Made by a program: the position numbers and the translations under genes. The notes under the pieces were generated by a model. It worked only from the letters and a program-made list of their open reading frames with translations. It was not told where the DNA came from and made no database searches. A stretch of DNA of 64,000 nucleotides, taken from contig JARKUF010000048.1 in NCBI GenBank assembly GCA_029974015.1, positions 1 to 64,000 of the forward strand. The letters are read 5' to 3'. The stretch's first letter is position 1; each line of letters starts with the position of its first letter. This document shows, in pieces, positions 1 through 8,469 of this stretch. The DNA is from Spirochaetota bacterium (GTDB taxonomy: Bacteria; Spirochaetota; UBA4802; JAGODF01).

Positions 1-40
1 GATGTTCCCGTATTTTTTTTGGTCGGACGGTCTCAAAAGC

Positions 41-125
41 CTTATATTATTACAGGGCAGCCACAAAAAATTCGTTTTCCCGCCCGCCGACGGCGGGCGG
101 AAAAACCTGATTATTAGAAATTGCC
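41..125 (+). repeat. Dispersed palindromic element, copy R1 (partial)
   Basis: This unit has the GC-rich hairpin of the dispersed family (arms at 74-106, CCCGCCCGCC against GGCGGGCGG), followed by the end module CCTGATTATTAGAAATTGCC. Its left side carries the alternative end module GGGCAGCCACAAAA seen in R5 and R8. The AT-rich hairpin is missing. It lies just past the 3' end of the minus-strand methyltransferase gene. Confidence 0.75.
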
Positions 126-144
126 TTATTGCAATACGGGCCTA

Positions 145-1179
145 TCACTTGAAGGCGTACACCACCATGGAACTCGTGACGCAGAAGTTGCCGGCATGTA
201 TTTTTCCAAGCATGTGGTAAATGGTAATGCGGACCCAGTGCCGGTAATCCAGGATAGAGCGGAAACTTCCCCGGGATTTTTTGAGCTTCGGCAGGAGGCC
301 GAACTCTACGGGGTGATACACTTTAATACGGCTGAATCCAACTTCTTTCAGAAGAGCGCAGAGGTTGCGCCGGGAAAAATATGACAGATGCCCCGGCATG
401 TAGTACGCATAACGGCTTCCTCTGAGCTGGGCCTGGAGCCCCTCCATATTCGCGGTCTGAATCACCAGGAGCCCTCCTTTTTGAAGAAGCCTGTGGCATT
501 CTTTCAGGGCAAACACCGGGTCCGCCATGTGTTCAAGGACCTCAATCATGGTAATTACGAGGAAGTTGTCCCTTGGAAAAAAATGATCCTCAAGCGTGCC
601 CACATGAATTAGAGATCCAATGCGGCGGCGGGCGTAATTCCCCGCGAACTCAGAAGGCTCAATTCCGGCGGGCTCAAAGTTGTGTGATAGCGACCCGAGA
701 AAACCGCCGAAGGCCGCGCCCACGTCGAGAAACCGCCCGGCTTTTATGAACTTGCGAATCACCGCCAGGCGGGCGTCCCACACATGGCGGTGGAATTTTT
801 CAGCGCGCCTTTCGTCCTGGTAGGAGTATTCAGCGCTGCCGCGGTAGTATTCCTCCCCGTAAAAACCGCGGACGGTCTCTTCGGTAAAACGGGGGTTCAT
901 GAAGATGAAGCCGCAGTCGCCGCAGCGGTCAACGGTGAAGTGCGCTGTATAGCGCGTTATCGTGTGGAAGGGCGATATTCGGGCGCTGCCACAGAGGGGG
1001 CAGTTGCCGCGGCGTTCTTCGAATGATGCCTGTGGTTTTTGGGCCGCCAGTGCATTCTCAACGGATGACTGTTCGGGTGTTGCAGTTGAGGGAGATGAGG
1101 CTGGTTTTTCTTCCGCGATTTCAGAACGGTTTTTCATGGTGATGCTCGATAGAGATGGCTCCCCGGAGGCTGATACCAT
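145..1179 (-). CDS. Class I SAM-dependent methyltransferase with N-terminal zinc-ribbon motif
   Basis: 344 aa. The first 50 residues are low complexity. Next comes a four-cysteine knuckle (CPLCG, C60/C63; CGDCG, C86/C89), then a Rossmann methyltransferase core with SAM motif I FLDVGAAFGGF (about 150-160) and GIEPSE (about 172-177). This 'cysteine knuckle plus Methyltransf_23' layout is common in methyltransferases acting on sugars or small molecules; the substrate here is unknown. It is the last gene of a four-gene minus-strand run, 3 nt after the RimK-like ligase gene. An internal Met at residue 15 (1137) is an alternative start; neither start has a strong ribosome binding site. Family sure, function open. 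Confidence 0.85.
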   Translation of the reverse strand: MVSASGEPSLSSITMKNRSEIAEEKPASSPSTATPEQSSVENALAAQKPQASFEERRGNCPLCGSARISPFHTITRYTAHFTVDRCGDCGFIFMNPRFTEETVRGFYGEEYYRGSAEYSYQDERRAEKFHRHVWDARLAVIRKFIKAGRFLDVGAAFGGFLGSLSHNFEPAGIEPSEFAGNYARRRIGSLIHVGTLEDHFFPRDNFLVITMIEVLEHMADPVFALKECHRLLQKGGLLVIQTANMEGLQAQLRGSRYAYYMPGHLSYFSRRNLCALLKEVGFSRIKVYHPVEFGLLPKLKKSRGSFRSILDYRHWVRITIYHMLGKIHAGNFCVTSSMVVYAFK

Positions 1180-1182
1180 TCG

Positions 1183-2118
1183 TTACCGGGCGGGTATTAT
1201 TTCAAGCGCTTTTTGGACGCGCTCTTCCGGCGACATGCCCGCGGAGTCGAGGCCTTTAAACAGCTCCAGGCGGCTTCGCAGCCCAGTGAGGTTCGCGAGC
1301 TGAATTGCGAGGCCGGGCCGGGCGTTCATCTCGAGTACCAGAGGGCCCCTGTCGCGGTCCAGGGCTATGTCGACGCCAAGATAACCCAGGCCCGACATGT
1401 CGTACCCGCGGACCGCCATGACGATGATTTCTTTCCATCCGGGAACCGTTATTCCTTCTATTTTCTCGCCGGTATCCGGGTGCCGGGTGATGATGGTATT
1501 TCTCCATACGCAGTGCGTTGTGACGCCGCTTCTCAGATCAATGCCCGCCCCCAGGGCCCCCTGGTGGAGGTTTGCCCGGCCTCCTGATTCCCGGGTGGGT
1601 AGCCGAGTCATCGCCATCACTGGAAACCCTCGAAAAACGATTACTCGAATATCGGGGACGCCGTCCATCGCCACGCGGTCGAAAACGGGGTGCCGCACAA
1701 TGAGATACTGGACGATTGCCCTGTCGGCGTATCCGTTCAGGGAGTAAAGGCCGCTTAAAATCTGGGACATGTGGTAGCGCAGGAAGCGGAGGCTCGTCGG
1801 GCGTCCATCGGCGCGGATGTACCCGCCGTCGATGGTATCGGTGATGACGATTATGCCATTGCCCATGGAGCCGCGCGCGGGCTTGATCACGAAGGCCCTG
1901 TGCGCGGCAAGCGCCGCATCGAGCTCCCTCAGGCCGCCGTAAGAATCGAAAATCCGGTAGTTTTCGGGCATGGGTATTCCGTGAAGCTCCGCAAGCTGTG
2001 ATGTGATCACCTTGTCGTCCACTTTGGGATAGTCTCTGCGGTGGTTGTGAGGCAGCATGTAAGATCCGATCCTGGCGTTCATGCCGAGGACGCCTTTTTC
2101 CTTAAGTCGGCGGAACAT
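1183..2118 (-). CDS. RimK-related ATP-grasp ligase (alpha-L-glutamate ligase-like protein)
   Basis: 311 aa. It matches the RimK-related 'alpha-L-glutamate ligase-like' family by eye: N-terminal GMNARIGSYMLPHN, an ATP-grasp nucleotide loop FVIKPARGSMGNGI (about 76-90), and a late metal/ATP motif VLEMNARPGL. RimK-type enzymes add glutamate or similar amino acids through an acyl phosphate, but the acceptor of this subfamily is not known to me. Its ATG (2118-2116) overlaps the TGA of the upstream transglutaminase-like membrane gene by one base, so the two are translationally coupled. The same trio (protease, 7TM transglutaminase-like, ligase-like) recurs in other bacteria, so they probably work together at the envelope. 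Confidence 0.85.
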   Translation of the reverse strand: MFRRLKEKGVLGMNARIGSYMLPHNHRRDYPKVDDKVITSQLAELHGIPMPENYRIFDSYGGLRELDAALAAHRAFVIKPARGSMGNGIIVITDTIDGGYIRADGRPTSLRFLRYHMSQILSGLYSLNGYADRAIVQYLIVRHPVFDRVAMDGVPDIRVIVFRGFPVMAMTRLPTRESGGRANLHQGALGAGIDLRSGVTTHCVWRNTIITRHPDTGEKIEGITVPGWKEIIVMAVRGYDMSGLGYLGVDIALDRDRGPLVLEMNARPGLAIQLANLTGLRSRLELFKGLDSAGMSPEERVQKALEIIPAR

Positions 2119-3713
2119 CAGGGCCTCCTCGCCAGGAGCTCGCGAAAGCGCACAAGTTCCGTGAGACGGTAACCCGTGTATTTACCAATAAGTATTAGAA
2201 TTGCGATAACGGCCAGTAGCGTTTCAGGATGGGTGAATACAATGGTCTGGAGAATACGTATCGAAAAGACGACACTGGTAATCGAGGCGATTACCAGTGT
2301 ACCGGTAAGCGCCCATGCTGTGTTTTTCCACCCTTCTTCTTCGAGCATGATGCCGAAACGCTCTATGAAAATCGTGGTAATGACGATGGGAAACAGGGCA
2401 AGCGTGAAGTCCCGGAAAACCCCGATCTCCCGGCTGAGGACCGCAAACACGCAGAGAAAGGCCACCACCAGGGTCAGGATGATTGAAAGCCGCGGCACTG
2501 CCAGAAGCTGAAGTTTTGTCAGGAGATATCGCTCGCCGAAGCCTACAAGGACGATAACGGAGAAGAACGCCAGCCCGAAAAAGTAGGAAGTTTCAAGAAA
2601 GAAAAGCGCCAAAAGGACAGGCATGAAGATGCCGAAAGTTTTAAGCCCCACCATGTTGCGAAAAAGCGCCAGTATTACCGCGCCGAAGGGGATGAGGATG
2701 AGTATCCTGAATACGGATTGGACATTGATGGGAAGGAAGTAGAGCGAATAGTCAAGGAGCCAGGAGCGGGCTTTTCGAATTTCCTTCCGGTATTCGTAGA
2801 TTGAAAACTCTGTCGATTCCACACGGTTCGCCATAAAGCGGATGGCGGTTTTATTATCGTTGACGATATCGCCAATGTTATCGATGTTCCAGAAAAGAGG
2901 GAGATAATCATCGCCAAGGACGGCGAAATTTCCGTAAGTGGCGCACACCGGGACCCATTTTTGGTCTAAATACACCTCGTTCCAGAACGCCAGATTATGG
3001 CGGCCCCTGTCGTCCTCCCGCCGCTCGGGACGGAGGATAAGTCCACCCACGGTCCGGGCCGGGACGCCCTGGCGTCTGGCAAGGACCGTAAAGAGCTTTG
3101 CTTTCCCCTGAGAGTCGCCCTCCATGTGGTCTAAGATTTCCCGGAGATTGTTCCAATTTCGAAGCCCATTGTAGAGCACTTCTTCATAGATGAAATAATA
3201 TATTTCCTTCAGGGCCTTTAAGCGGTTTTCCCCGCCCGGGATGATTTCTTTTTCAATTCTTTTCACCGCGTCGAGGTCTCCATCGGAAAGGTCGTCTATG
3301 GTCAGGTAGTCGCGCATTTTCCGGTCATGGCTTTCCGGGTAGAGGAAGGACGGCACGGCGTACTGCTTCTCCCTTAATTCCACGGTGACGCGGTAAAAAA
3401 TTGTGCGGGCAATGGGGACTTTACCCTGCCACTGGCCCCGGAGCCCTTCGGGGAGCTTCTCTATGGTGAGCGCCATTCCCTTCCCGTCGTATTGGGACCC
3501 TTTGATGATAAGCCTGTCGGAAGGGCGCGGCACCGGAAAGCCGATTCTCCTGCTTCGCTGGGAGGGTTTCACCTTCATCGCGATTTCGATGTTCCAGAGG
3601 TTTTTTTCTACCCTGGGGATGAAGGATACTCCCAGGACCAGGGTTTTGTACAATATTGAAATAGCCGTCAAGAGGAAGAGGAGAAGAACGAGGAGCCAGG
3701 TGCCGCGTTTCAT
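2118..3713 (-). CDS. Inactive transglutaminase-like protein fused to seven transmembrane helices
   Basis: 531 aa from the ATG at 3713, one base after the upstream stop; the open frame extends 29 codons further, but that part overlaps the protease gene. An N-terminal membrane anchor (LLVLLLFLLTAISILY) leads into a large, presumably periplasmic, transglutaminase-like domain with signatures LFTVLARRQGVPARTVGG and HNLAFWNEVYLDQKWVPVC. About seven hydrophobic helices fill the C-terminal 190 residues. The usual Cys of the Cys-His-Asp triad is replaced in LFTVLARRQG, which fits the family name 'inactive'. It may sense or bind a peptide or glycan and pass a signal to the ligase and protease of the same operon. 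That role is inference. Confidence 0.85.
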   Translation of the reverse strand: MKRGTWLLVLLLFLLTAISILYKTLVLGVSFIPRVEKNLWNIEIAMKVKPSQRSRRIGFPVPRPSDRLIIKGSQYDGKGMALTIEKLPEGLRGQWQGKVPIARTIFYRVTVELREKQYAVPSFLYPESHDRKMRDYLTIDDLSDGDLDAVKRIEKEIIPGGENRLKALKEIYYFIYEEVLYNGLRNWNNLREILDHMEGDSQGKAKLFTVLARRQGVPARTVGGLILRPERREDDRGRHNLAFWNEVYLDQKWVPVCATYGNFAVLGDDYLPLFWNIDNIGDIVNDNKTAIRFMANRVESTEFSIYEYRKEIRKARSWLLDYSLYFLPINVQSVFRILILIPFGAVILALFRNMVGLKTFGIFMPVLLALFFLETSYFFGLAFFSVIVLVGFGERYLLTKLQLLAVPRLSIILTLVVAFLCVFAVLSREIGVFRDFTLALFPIVITTIFIERFGIMLEEEGWKNTAWALTGTLVIASITSVVFSIRILQTIVFTHPETLLAVIAILILIGKYTGYRLTELVRFRELLARRP

Positions 3714-3714
3714 A

Positions 3715-4224
3715 TCAGTCCGCCAGGAGATGTGATCTGGATACGTCGACCAGGTAGCTTCCGCGCAGCAGGCTGCGCCCGGCGAGGAAACGATATTCAA
3801 GATGCGTACGGTCGTTTAGAGTGATAAAAAGCGTCCTCTCGGTATTGCCAAGCCTGACCGTTTCACGGATGACGAAGCGACGCCTGGTTTCCCCGGAGGT
3901 GCTTCGGACAGTTTTCATCTTGACGACCTTCGCCTTCAGCCGGATTGCCCGGTTTTTAGCGTCAAGGGTGCTGAATTCCACATAGCGTTCCCCTCCGGCC
4001 TTTATTTCCTTTTCGTTGAACGCATGGAGGGAGCAGTTGCGCGCGCCGGTATCTATGCGCGCTTCGAGCCTGAGGTTGAAGCGCGGAATGGTCACCCATT
4101 CCACGCGCCCTATGACGGTCTTTCCCTGTATTTGCCCGACAGTTGAGGGGGGAACGAGGGTTATCGCCGCCCCGAGCAAGAAGGGCAGTGCCTGTATAGA
4201 CAATCTTGATATTATCCTGAACAT
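3715..4224 (-). CDS. Retropepsin-like aspartic protease (RimK/LysX-associated 'ATP-dependent zinc protease' family)
   Basis: 169 aa, exported: the N-terminus FRIISRLSIQALPFLLGAAI is a signal peptide. The mature part begins GRVEWVTIP and carries the retropepsin-like core RIDTGARNCSLHA (catalytic DTGA at about 58-61), followed by RRFVIRETVRLG and LAGRSLL, all typical of the family once named ATP-dependent zinc protease. It is the first gene of the minus-strand run, and its stop is one base from the start of the transglutaminase-like 7TM gene. The likely role is proteolysis or binding in the periplasm next to that membrane protein. The substrate is unknown. Repeat R2 begins 21 bp upstream of its start, so its promoter must lie in or close to the repeat. 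Confidence 0.85.
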   Translation of the reverse strand: MFRIISRLSIQALPFLLGAAITLVPPSTVGQIQGKTVIGRVEWVTIPRFNLRLEARIDTGARNCSLHAFNEKEIKAGGERYVEFSTLDAKNRAIRLKAKVVKMKTVRSTSGETRRRFVIRETVRLGNTERTLFITLNDRTHLEYRFLAGRSLLRGSYLVDVSRSHLLAD

Positions 4225-4244
4225 ATTTCAGCTTTCTCTAATAA

Positions 4245-4417
4245 GGGAACCTCTAAAATTTAAATTTTTGAGTTTCCCATAAATTGTAACTACTGGCATA
4301 CTCAGGACTTAGGCTTACCCCTAAGTATTAGAGGTTGCCTTAATTAAGTTGCCCACCGCCGAAGGAGGGCGGGTAAACCTGAATTTTGTGACTGCCCTTA
4401 ATTTTTTAGAAGTACCC
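4245..4417 (+). repeat. Dispersed palindromic element, composite copy R2
   Basis: Two joined units. R2a (4245-4339) has the AT-rich hairpin (GGGAACCTCTAAAATTTAAA ... GAGTTTCCC), the linker GTAACTACTGGCATACTCAG and the end module ATTAGAGGTTGCC, but has lost the GC hairpin. R2b (4340-4417) has a decayed GC hairpin (CCCACCGCC / GGAGGGCGGG) and the alternative end module TTTTGTGACTGCCCTTAATT. With its flanks it fills the 390-nt gap between the divergent protease and UPF0316 genes; nothing else is seen in that gap. Confidence 0.8.
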
Positions 4418-4614
4418 TTCTGTGTTTCGGTCAGGGTACTTAAAGGGTTTGCTCCAGCCATGTCAAGCAGAAGATGGCCCCGTCTAAATATGTGCCGGAT
4501 TTTGTTCTTTCGTTGAAAGGAAGCGCCCCATTTTGTATTTACATTTCCTGCGAGGGAATGTCTCATGGTAAGGGGCGCAAAGCATCATCGGTTATAGGGA
4601 GGCTAATATCATCC

Positions 4615-5178
4615 ATGATATCGGACGGCGAAATTTTAAGCATGGCCTTCATTTTCTTCGCTCGTATCATTGACGTTTCCCTGGGGACCATGAGGATCAT
4701 TCTCGTTTCCCGGGGGAACCGCTATCTTGCACCGCTGATCGGTTTTCTGGAGGTCTTCGTCTGGATCACCGTCATCAGCACCGCCATAAGGAGCCTCAAT
4801 TCATGGGGGGGCTATCTGGTTTATGCCGGAGGGTTCGCCATGGGGAATTACGTGGGGATGCTCCTGGAGGGGAAAATCGCCATCGGATATCAAAACCTGA
4901 GGATCATCACGAGCAAGGTCGTGTCGGCCCTGCCATTGGTCCTAAGGGAGGAAGGCTTCGGGGTGACTACCGTCGACGGTATGGGGATGGGCGGTCCGGT
5001 GAACATAATGTACACGATGGTTCCCAAGAGAAAAGTGGATAAAATAATTGAAATCGTGAAATTGTTTGAGCCGAAGGCCTTTATCACCATTGAGGACGTG
5101 AAGTCCCATCATGCGGGGTTCCTGGAGCGGCGCGGATTCATGGATATTTTCGGCGGCACGAGTGCGAAGAAAAAATAG
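4615..5178 (+). CDS. UPF0316-family membrane protein (DUF2179/DUF5698)
   Basis: 187 aa from the ATG at 4615, chosen because AGGGAGG lies 12 nt upstream and the length fits the family; the open frame runs back to 4474. The N-terminal half has about three transmembrane helices, with the signature FFARIIDVSLGTMRIILVSR and the following FLEVFVWITVISTAI. The C-terminal half is a soluble DUF2179-type domain (LREEGFGVTTVDGMGMGGPV, then VPKRKVDKIIEIVKLFEPKAFITIEDV). DUF2179 domains fold like small nucleotide- or ligand-sensing modules; the function of UPF0316 is not established. Citrate synthase follows 12 nt downstream, so the two are probably co-transcribed. Confidence 0.85.
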   Translation: MISDGEILSMAFIFFARIIDVSLGTMRIILVSRGNRYLAPLIGFLEVFVWITVISTAIRSLNSWGGYLVYAGGFAMGNYVGMLLEGKIAIGYQNLRIITSKVVSALPLVLREEGFGVTTVDGMGMGGPVNIMYTMVPKRKVDKIIEIVKLFEPKAFITIEDVKSHHAGFLERRGFMDIFGGTSAKKK

Positions 5179-5190
5179 GAAGGCATGGGC

Positions 5191-6540
5191 ATGGAGAAGG
5201 TGCTGGAAAAGATCATTTCCCTCATTAAAAAACACGATGAAGTTTTACCGGAGGTCATAAAGGAACGGAATGTCAAACTCGGGCTCAGGAACGCCGACGG
5301 TAGCGGCGTTGTCGCCGGCATCACCGGGAAGGGGAGCGTCTTCGGATATTCAAAGGACCTGGTGGACGCCGAGAACCGCGTCTTCGAGGTCCGCCCGCTC
5401 GAAGGGAGGCTCCTGTATTGCGGATACGATGTAGCCGCCATGGTGGACGAATACGAGGCGAAGGGACGTTTCGGTTTTGAAGAGGTGGCCTATCTCCTTC
5501 TGACGGGTGTCCTTCCCGGGCAAGCCGAGCTTGAAAGCTTTTCCGATGAGCTGGCGAAGCGGCGCGGCCTCACCCGGGCGGAACGGGCCGTCATCATGGA
5601 GAGCGCGGAAAACACCAACCAGATGTACGCCCTCCATTCGGCGATATCCCATTTGAGCCGCTGCGACAGGGAGCCGGACTCAACGGACATCGCCGACGTG
5701 ACCCAGCAGTGCCTCAATCTCATCGCAAAGTTTCCCACCATCGTGGCGAACAATTACAATGTCTCGCGTTTCATAAAAGGCGGGAACCTTCAGATTGTGC
5801 GTCCCAGGTCCGATTTCACGACATCTGAGAATTTTTTGTACATGCTCACCGGCGAGGCGCCGGAGCCTTATGAGGCGAGGCTCTTCGATATAGCCCTGGT
5901 GCTCCATGCCGAGCACGGAGGCGGGAACAACTCCACCTTCGCCGTGCGAGTCGTCTCATCAAGCGGGGCGAACACCTATATGGCCATTGCCGCGGGGATT
6001 GCGTCCTTAAGCGGACATTTGCACGGCGGCGCCAACGAATCGGTCAACATTATGATGAAAGATTTAAAGAAGAACGTGGACGACTGGGGGAGCGATGCAA
6101 AAATCAGGAAATATCTGATGAAGCTTCTGGAAGGGAAGGAGGGGAACAGAAGCGGAAAGATTTACGGTTTCGGACATGCCGTCTATACCCTCTCAGACCC
6201 CAGGGCGCGTATCTTAAAACGCCACGCGGCGGACCTTTCAAAGATCAAGGGGGCCTATGACGAGTATCTCCTTTACGAAAAGGTGGAAAAAATCGCGGGT
6301 GAACTTCTTACCGAAAAGTCAAAGAAGGCCATCAGCGCAAACGTCGATTTTTACTCCGGGTTCATCTACAGCCTCCTCGGAATACCCCGGGAGCTCTTCA
6401 CGCCCATCTTCGCCATGGCGCGGGTTGTGGGATGGTCCGCCCACCGCCTTGAGCAGCTTGTCCAGAACAAGATCATGAGGCCCGCGTATATCAACCCGTT
6501 TCTGGAAGAAAAAAGATACGTAAAGCTGGAAGAGCGTTAG
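5191..6540 (+). CDS. Citrate synthase / 2-methylcitrate synthase family protein
   Basis: 449 aa, condensing acetyl-CoA (or propionyl-CoA) with oxaloacetate. The three catalytic positions of the family are visible: His in LSGHLHGGANE, His in GFGHAVYTLSDPRA and Asp in ISANVDFYSGF. RPLEGRLLYCGYDV at the N-terminus is the usual 'G-x-x-Y-R-G' region. The start at 5191 is preferred over 5185 because AGGAAGG (5177-5183) then lies 7 nt upstream. Sequence alone does not separate citrate from 2-methylcitrate synthase; no prp genes are nearby, so citrate is the default. It converges on the next gene with only 3 nt between and no visible terminator. Confidence 0.9.
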   Translation: MEKVLEKIISLIKKHDEVLPEVIKERNVKLGLRNADGSGVVAGITGKGSVFGYSKDLVDAENRVFEVRPLEGRLLYCGYDVAAMVDEYEAKGRFGFEEVAYLLLTGVLPGQAELESFSDELAKRRGLTRAERAVIMESAENTNQMYALHSAISHLSRCDREPDSTDIADVTQQCLNLIAKFPTIVANNYNVSRFIKGGNLQIVRPRSDFTTSENFLYMLTGEAPEPYEARLFDIALVLHAEHGGGNNSTFAVRVVSSSGANTYMAIAAGIASLSGHLHGGANESVNIMMKDLKKNVDDWGSDAKIRKYLMKLLEGKEGNRSGKIYGFGHAVYTLSDPRARILKRHAADLSKIKGAYDEYLLYEKVEKIAGELLTEKSKKAISANVDFYSGFIYSLLGIPRELFTPIFAMARVVGWSAHRLEQLVQNKIMRPAYINPFLEEKRYVKLEER

Positions 6541-6543
6541 GCG

Positions 6544-7194
6544 TTATTTCTCGGCGCGGTAGTACCAGTGGGAAATTATACGCGTCATGTCCCCCGGGAC
6601 GGTGCGCTCCATGATGCCGTAGGCGAAGTCCTTGAACAGGGATAGGGCGCTTCGGAGCTCCTCTTCATCGTAGAAGGACACCACGGCCCGCTTCAGGTCC
6701 TCTAGGTCCGTGGTCCAGACATTGCCGCCCCTGTGGATGCCCCTTCTCATGTGGGTGTCCCTGGAGGAGCGGAGGGTCCCAGCGAGGCACCCTCCGCGTT
6801 TGAGGACCCTGTGTATCTCCTTCATCATGTCCGCCATGGCGGTTTTGTCGCAGTAGTGCAGAGAGCCCCAGGCCACCGCCAGGTCGAACGATGAGTCACG
6901 GAAGGGAAGCGCGGTATTGTCCGTCGCAATTAGAGGCGCTCCATATGAAGCGGCGCTTCCGCTGAGCGCCTCCATGCTGAAGTCCGTGCCTGCGACAAAT
7001 CCCAGGCCCATTTCGCGGAGGGTCCCCAGGTGACGGCCGCTGCCGCAACCCAGGTCCACAGCGGCGAGCCTTTCGGGTTCTTTCCCTTTCAGGAACGCCG
7101 AGACGAGGCGCACCAGGTTCTCGTCGGGATACGCAAGGACCGAGCGGTCCCGTCGGTAATGGAGGTCCCACCTGCCGCTGTTTTGTTTTGTCAT
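6544..7194 (-). CDS. Class I SAM-dependent methyltransferase (Methyltransf_11 type)
   Basis: 216 aa. Motif I is VDLGCGSGRHLGTL, the acidic strand end is GTDFSMEAL, and the post-I motif is LPFRDSSFDLAVAWGSLHY, all typical of small-molecule methyltransferases. Its ATG overlaps the TGA of the upstream ATP-grasp gene (ATGA, 7194-7191), so it is the last gene of the regulator/ATP-grasp/methyltransferase cassette and is translationally coupled to the ligase. The most likely role is methylation of the ATP-grasp product or its precursor. The substrate is not predictable from sequence. Confidence 0.85.
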   Translation of the reverse strand: MTKQNSGRWDLHYRRDRSVLAYPDENLVRLVSAFLKGKEPERLAAVDLGCGSGRHLGTLREMGLGFVAGTDFSMEALSGSAASYGAPLIATDNTALPFRDSSFDLAVAWGSLHYCDKTAMADMMKEIHRVLKRGGCLAGTLRSSRDTHMRRGIHRGGNVWTTDLEDLKRAVVSFYDEEELRSALSLFKDFAYGIMERTVPGDMTRIISHWYYRAEK

Positions 7195-8420
7195 GGTTCC
7201 GGCCTTATCTTTATTCCGATTCGCTCGATGACGAGGTCGGCATTGTCCACGGCTTCTTCACGCGTCTTCCCCTCGGCAATTACCACGCCCAGCCGGTCGT
7301 GGTTCGTTTCCGGGGCTGATACGGCGGCGCCCACGTCCTTGAAGATGCGCACAAAGACCGCCCCCTTTATATCTTCCGCCTTTACGGGGTTGAAGGAGAG
7401 GAAGGTCCCTTTTCTTCCCGCAAGGTACTTCACCACCATGCTTTTATTTCCGGCACGGGGTTCGGGGGGACGGAAATCCATTCCAGTGACGGCCTTTATC
7501 GTTTCTCCGATGAAGTTATACCCTGTGCGTTTCGGGATGAGGACATCTGGGATGAACTCGCCGCCGAACTCCGGGACCGCCTCGATCAGGTGCAGGCCGC
7601 CGTTTTCGTCGATGCGAATTTCCATGATGAGGGGTGACGTGCGTATCTCGAAGGCGTCGGCTACTTTCTGGCCCATGGCGGCGATCCGGTCCAGGCTCCG
7701 ATAGTGCTTTGACGGCGATATGTGCGCCAGATCGACGAAACGGGGATGGGGGGACATTATCTTGTCGCTGATGTCCACCGGATGGTACTTGCCCCGGTGC
7801 ACCACACCCGCGGCGATGATTTCATCCCCTTCCACGTATTCTTCCACCAGGAGCTGGGTCCCGGCGGCGCATTCCGCGAGATACGACTTCATCTCCTTCT
7901 CTCCGGAAATGAGGCGGACGCCTTTTTTTGCGTGCCCCACGGCGGGTTTGACGATGAAGGGAAATGGGAAGCCCGCCGGGATTGAAGACTTTTTCGCGTC
8001 TCCCAGGACTTTAAAACGTGGGGATGATATGCCTCCCCGTGCGAAGGCCTCCTTCATTTGCTCCTTCCTTAAAAAATCGTCCACTCTGCGAAACGGCACC
8101 AGCGGAATGTTGAATTGTTCCGCGAGGTAGCAGGCGGTCTTTATTGAGGGGCCGTAGGACTTCGAGAGGACGCCGGAGATATCGCCGTCGATGATGAATT
8201 CCCTGAGCTTAACGTAGATTTCCGGATAGTTTTCGGCGGACTCCTGTATTTTCAGGTCACAGTGGACAATCCCGGCGGCGTTCGTGTTGGCATCTACGCC
8301 TATGACGTGGAAGCCGAGTTTCCGGGCTTCGAGGATGAGGGGTATCTGATTGATCCCCGCGCCGACGGAGACGAGGAACCTCAAACCTTCCTGTGAGTGT
8401 TTCTTCCCTATCAATACCAT
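7191..8420 (-). CDS. ATP-grasp domain carboxylate-amine ligase, substrate unknown
   Basis: 409 aa. The N-terminal Rossmann-like pre-ATP-grasp domain (LVSVGAGINQIPLILEARKL, GVDANTNAAG) is followed by an ATP-grasp core: FPFIVKPAVGHAKKGVRLI, LLVEEYVEGDEI, and the metal site region LIMEIRIDENGGLHLIEAVPEFGGEF. The tail (about 310-409) resembles the C-terminal domain of PurK/carbamoyl-phosphate-synthase-like ATP-grasp enzymes. Such enzymes join a carboxylate to an amine using ATP. It lies 49 nt downstream of an XRE-cupin regulator and is fused by a 4-nt overlap to a methyltransferase gene, so a small amide or dipeptide-like product is a reasonable guess, but only a guess. Confidence 0.85.
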   Translation of the reverse strand: MVLIGKKHSQEGLRFLVSVGAGINQIPLILEARKLGFHVIGVDANTNAAGIVHCDLKIQESAENYPEIYVKLREFIIDGDISGVLSKSYGPSIKTACYLAEQFNIPLVPFRRVDDFLRKEQMKEAFARGGISSPRFKVLGDAKKSSIPAGFPFPFIVKPAVGHAKKGVRLISGEKEMKSYLAECAAGTQLLVEEYVEGDEIIAAGVVHRGKYHPVDISDKIMSPHPRFVDLAHISPSKHYRSLDRIAAMGQKVADAFEIRTSPLIMEIRIDENGGLHLIEAVPEFGGEFIPDVLIPKRTGYNFIGETIKAVTGMDFRPPEPRAGNKSMVVKYLAGRKGTFLSFNPVKAEDIKGAVFVRIFKDVGAAVSAPETNHDRLGVVIAEGKTREEAVDNADLVIERIGIKIRPEP

Positions 8421-8469
8421 GGAGCCGGCACGCCCCTTTGCCTCCGGCTGTTCCGGGGAAGGAACGCCG

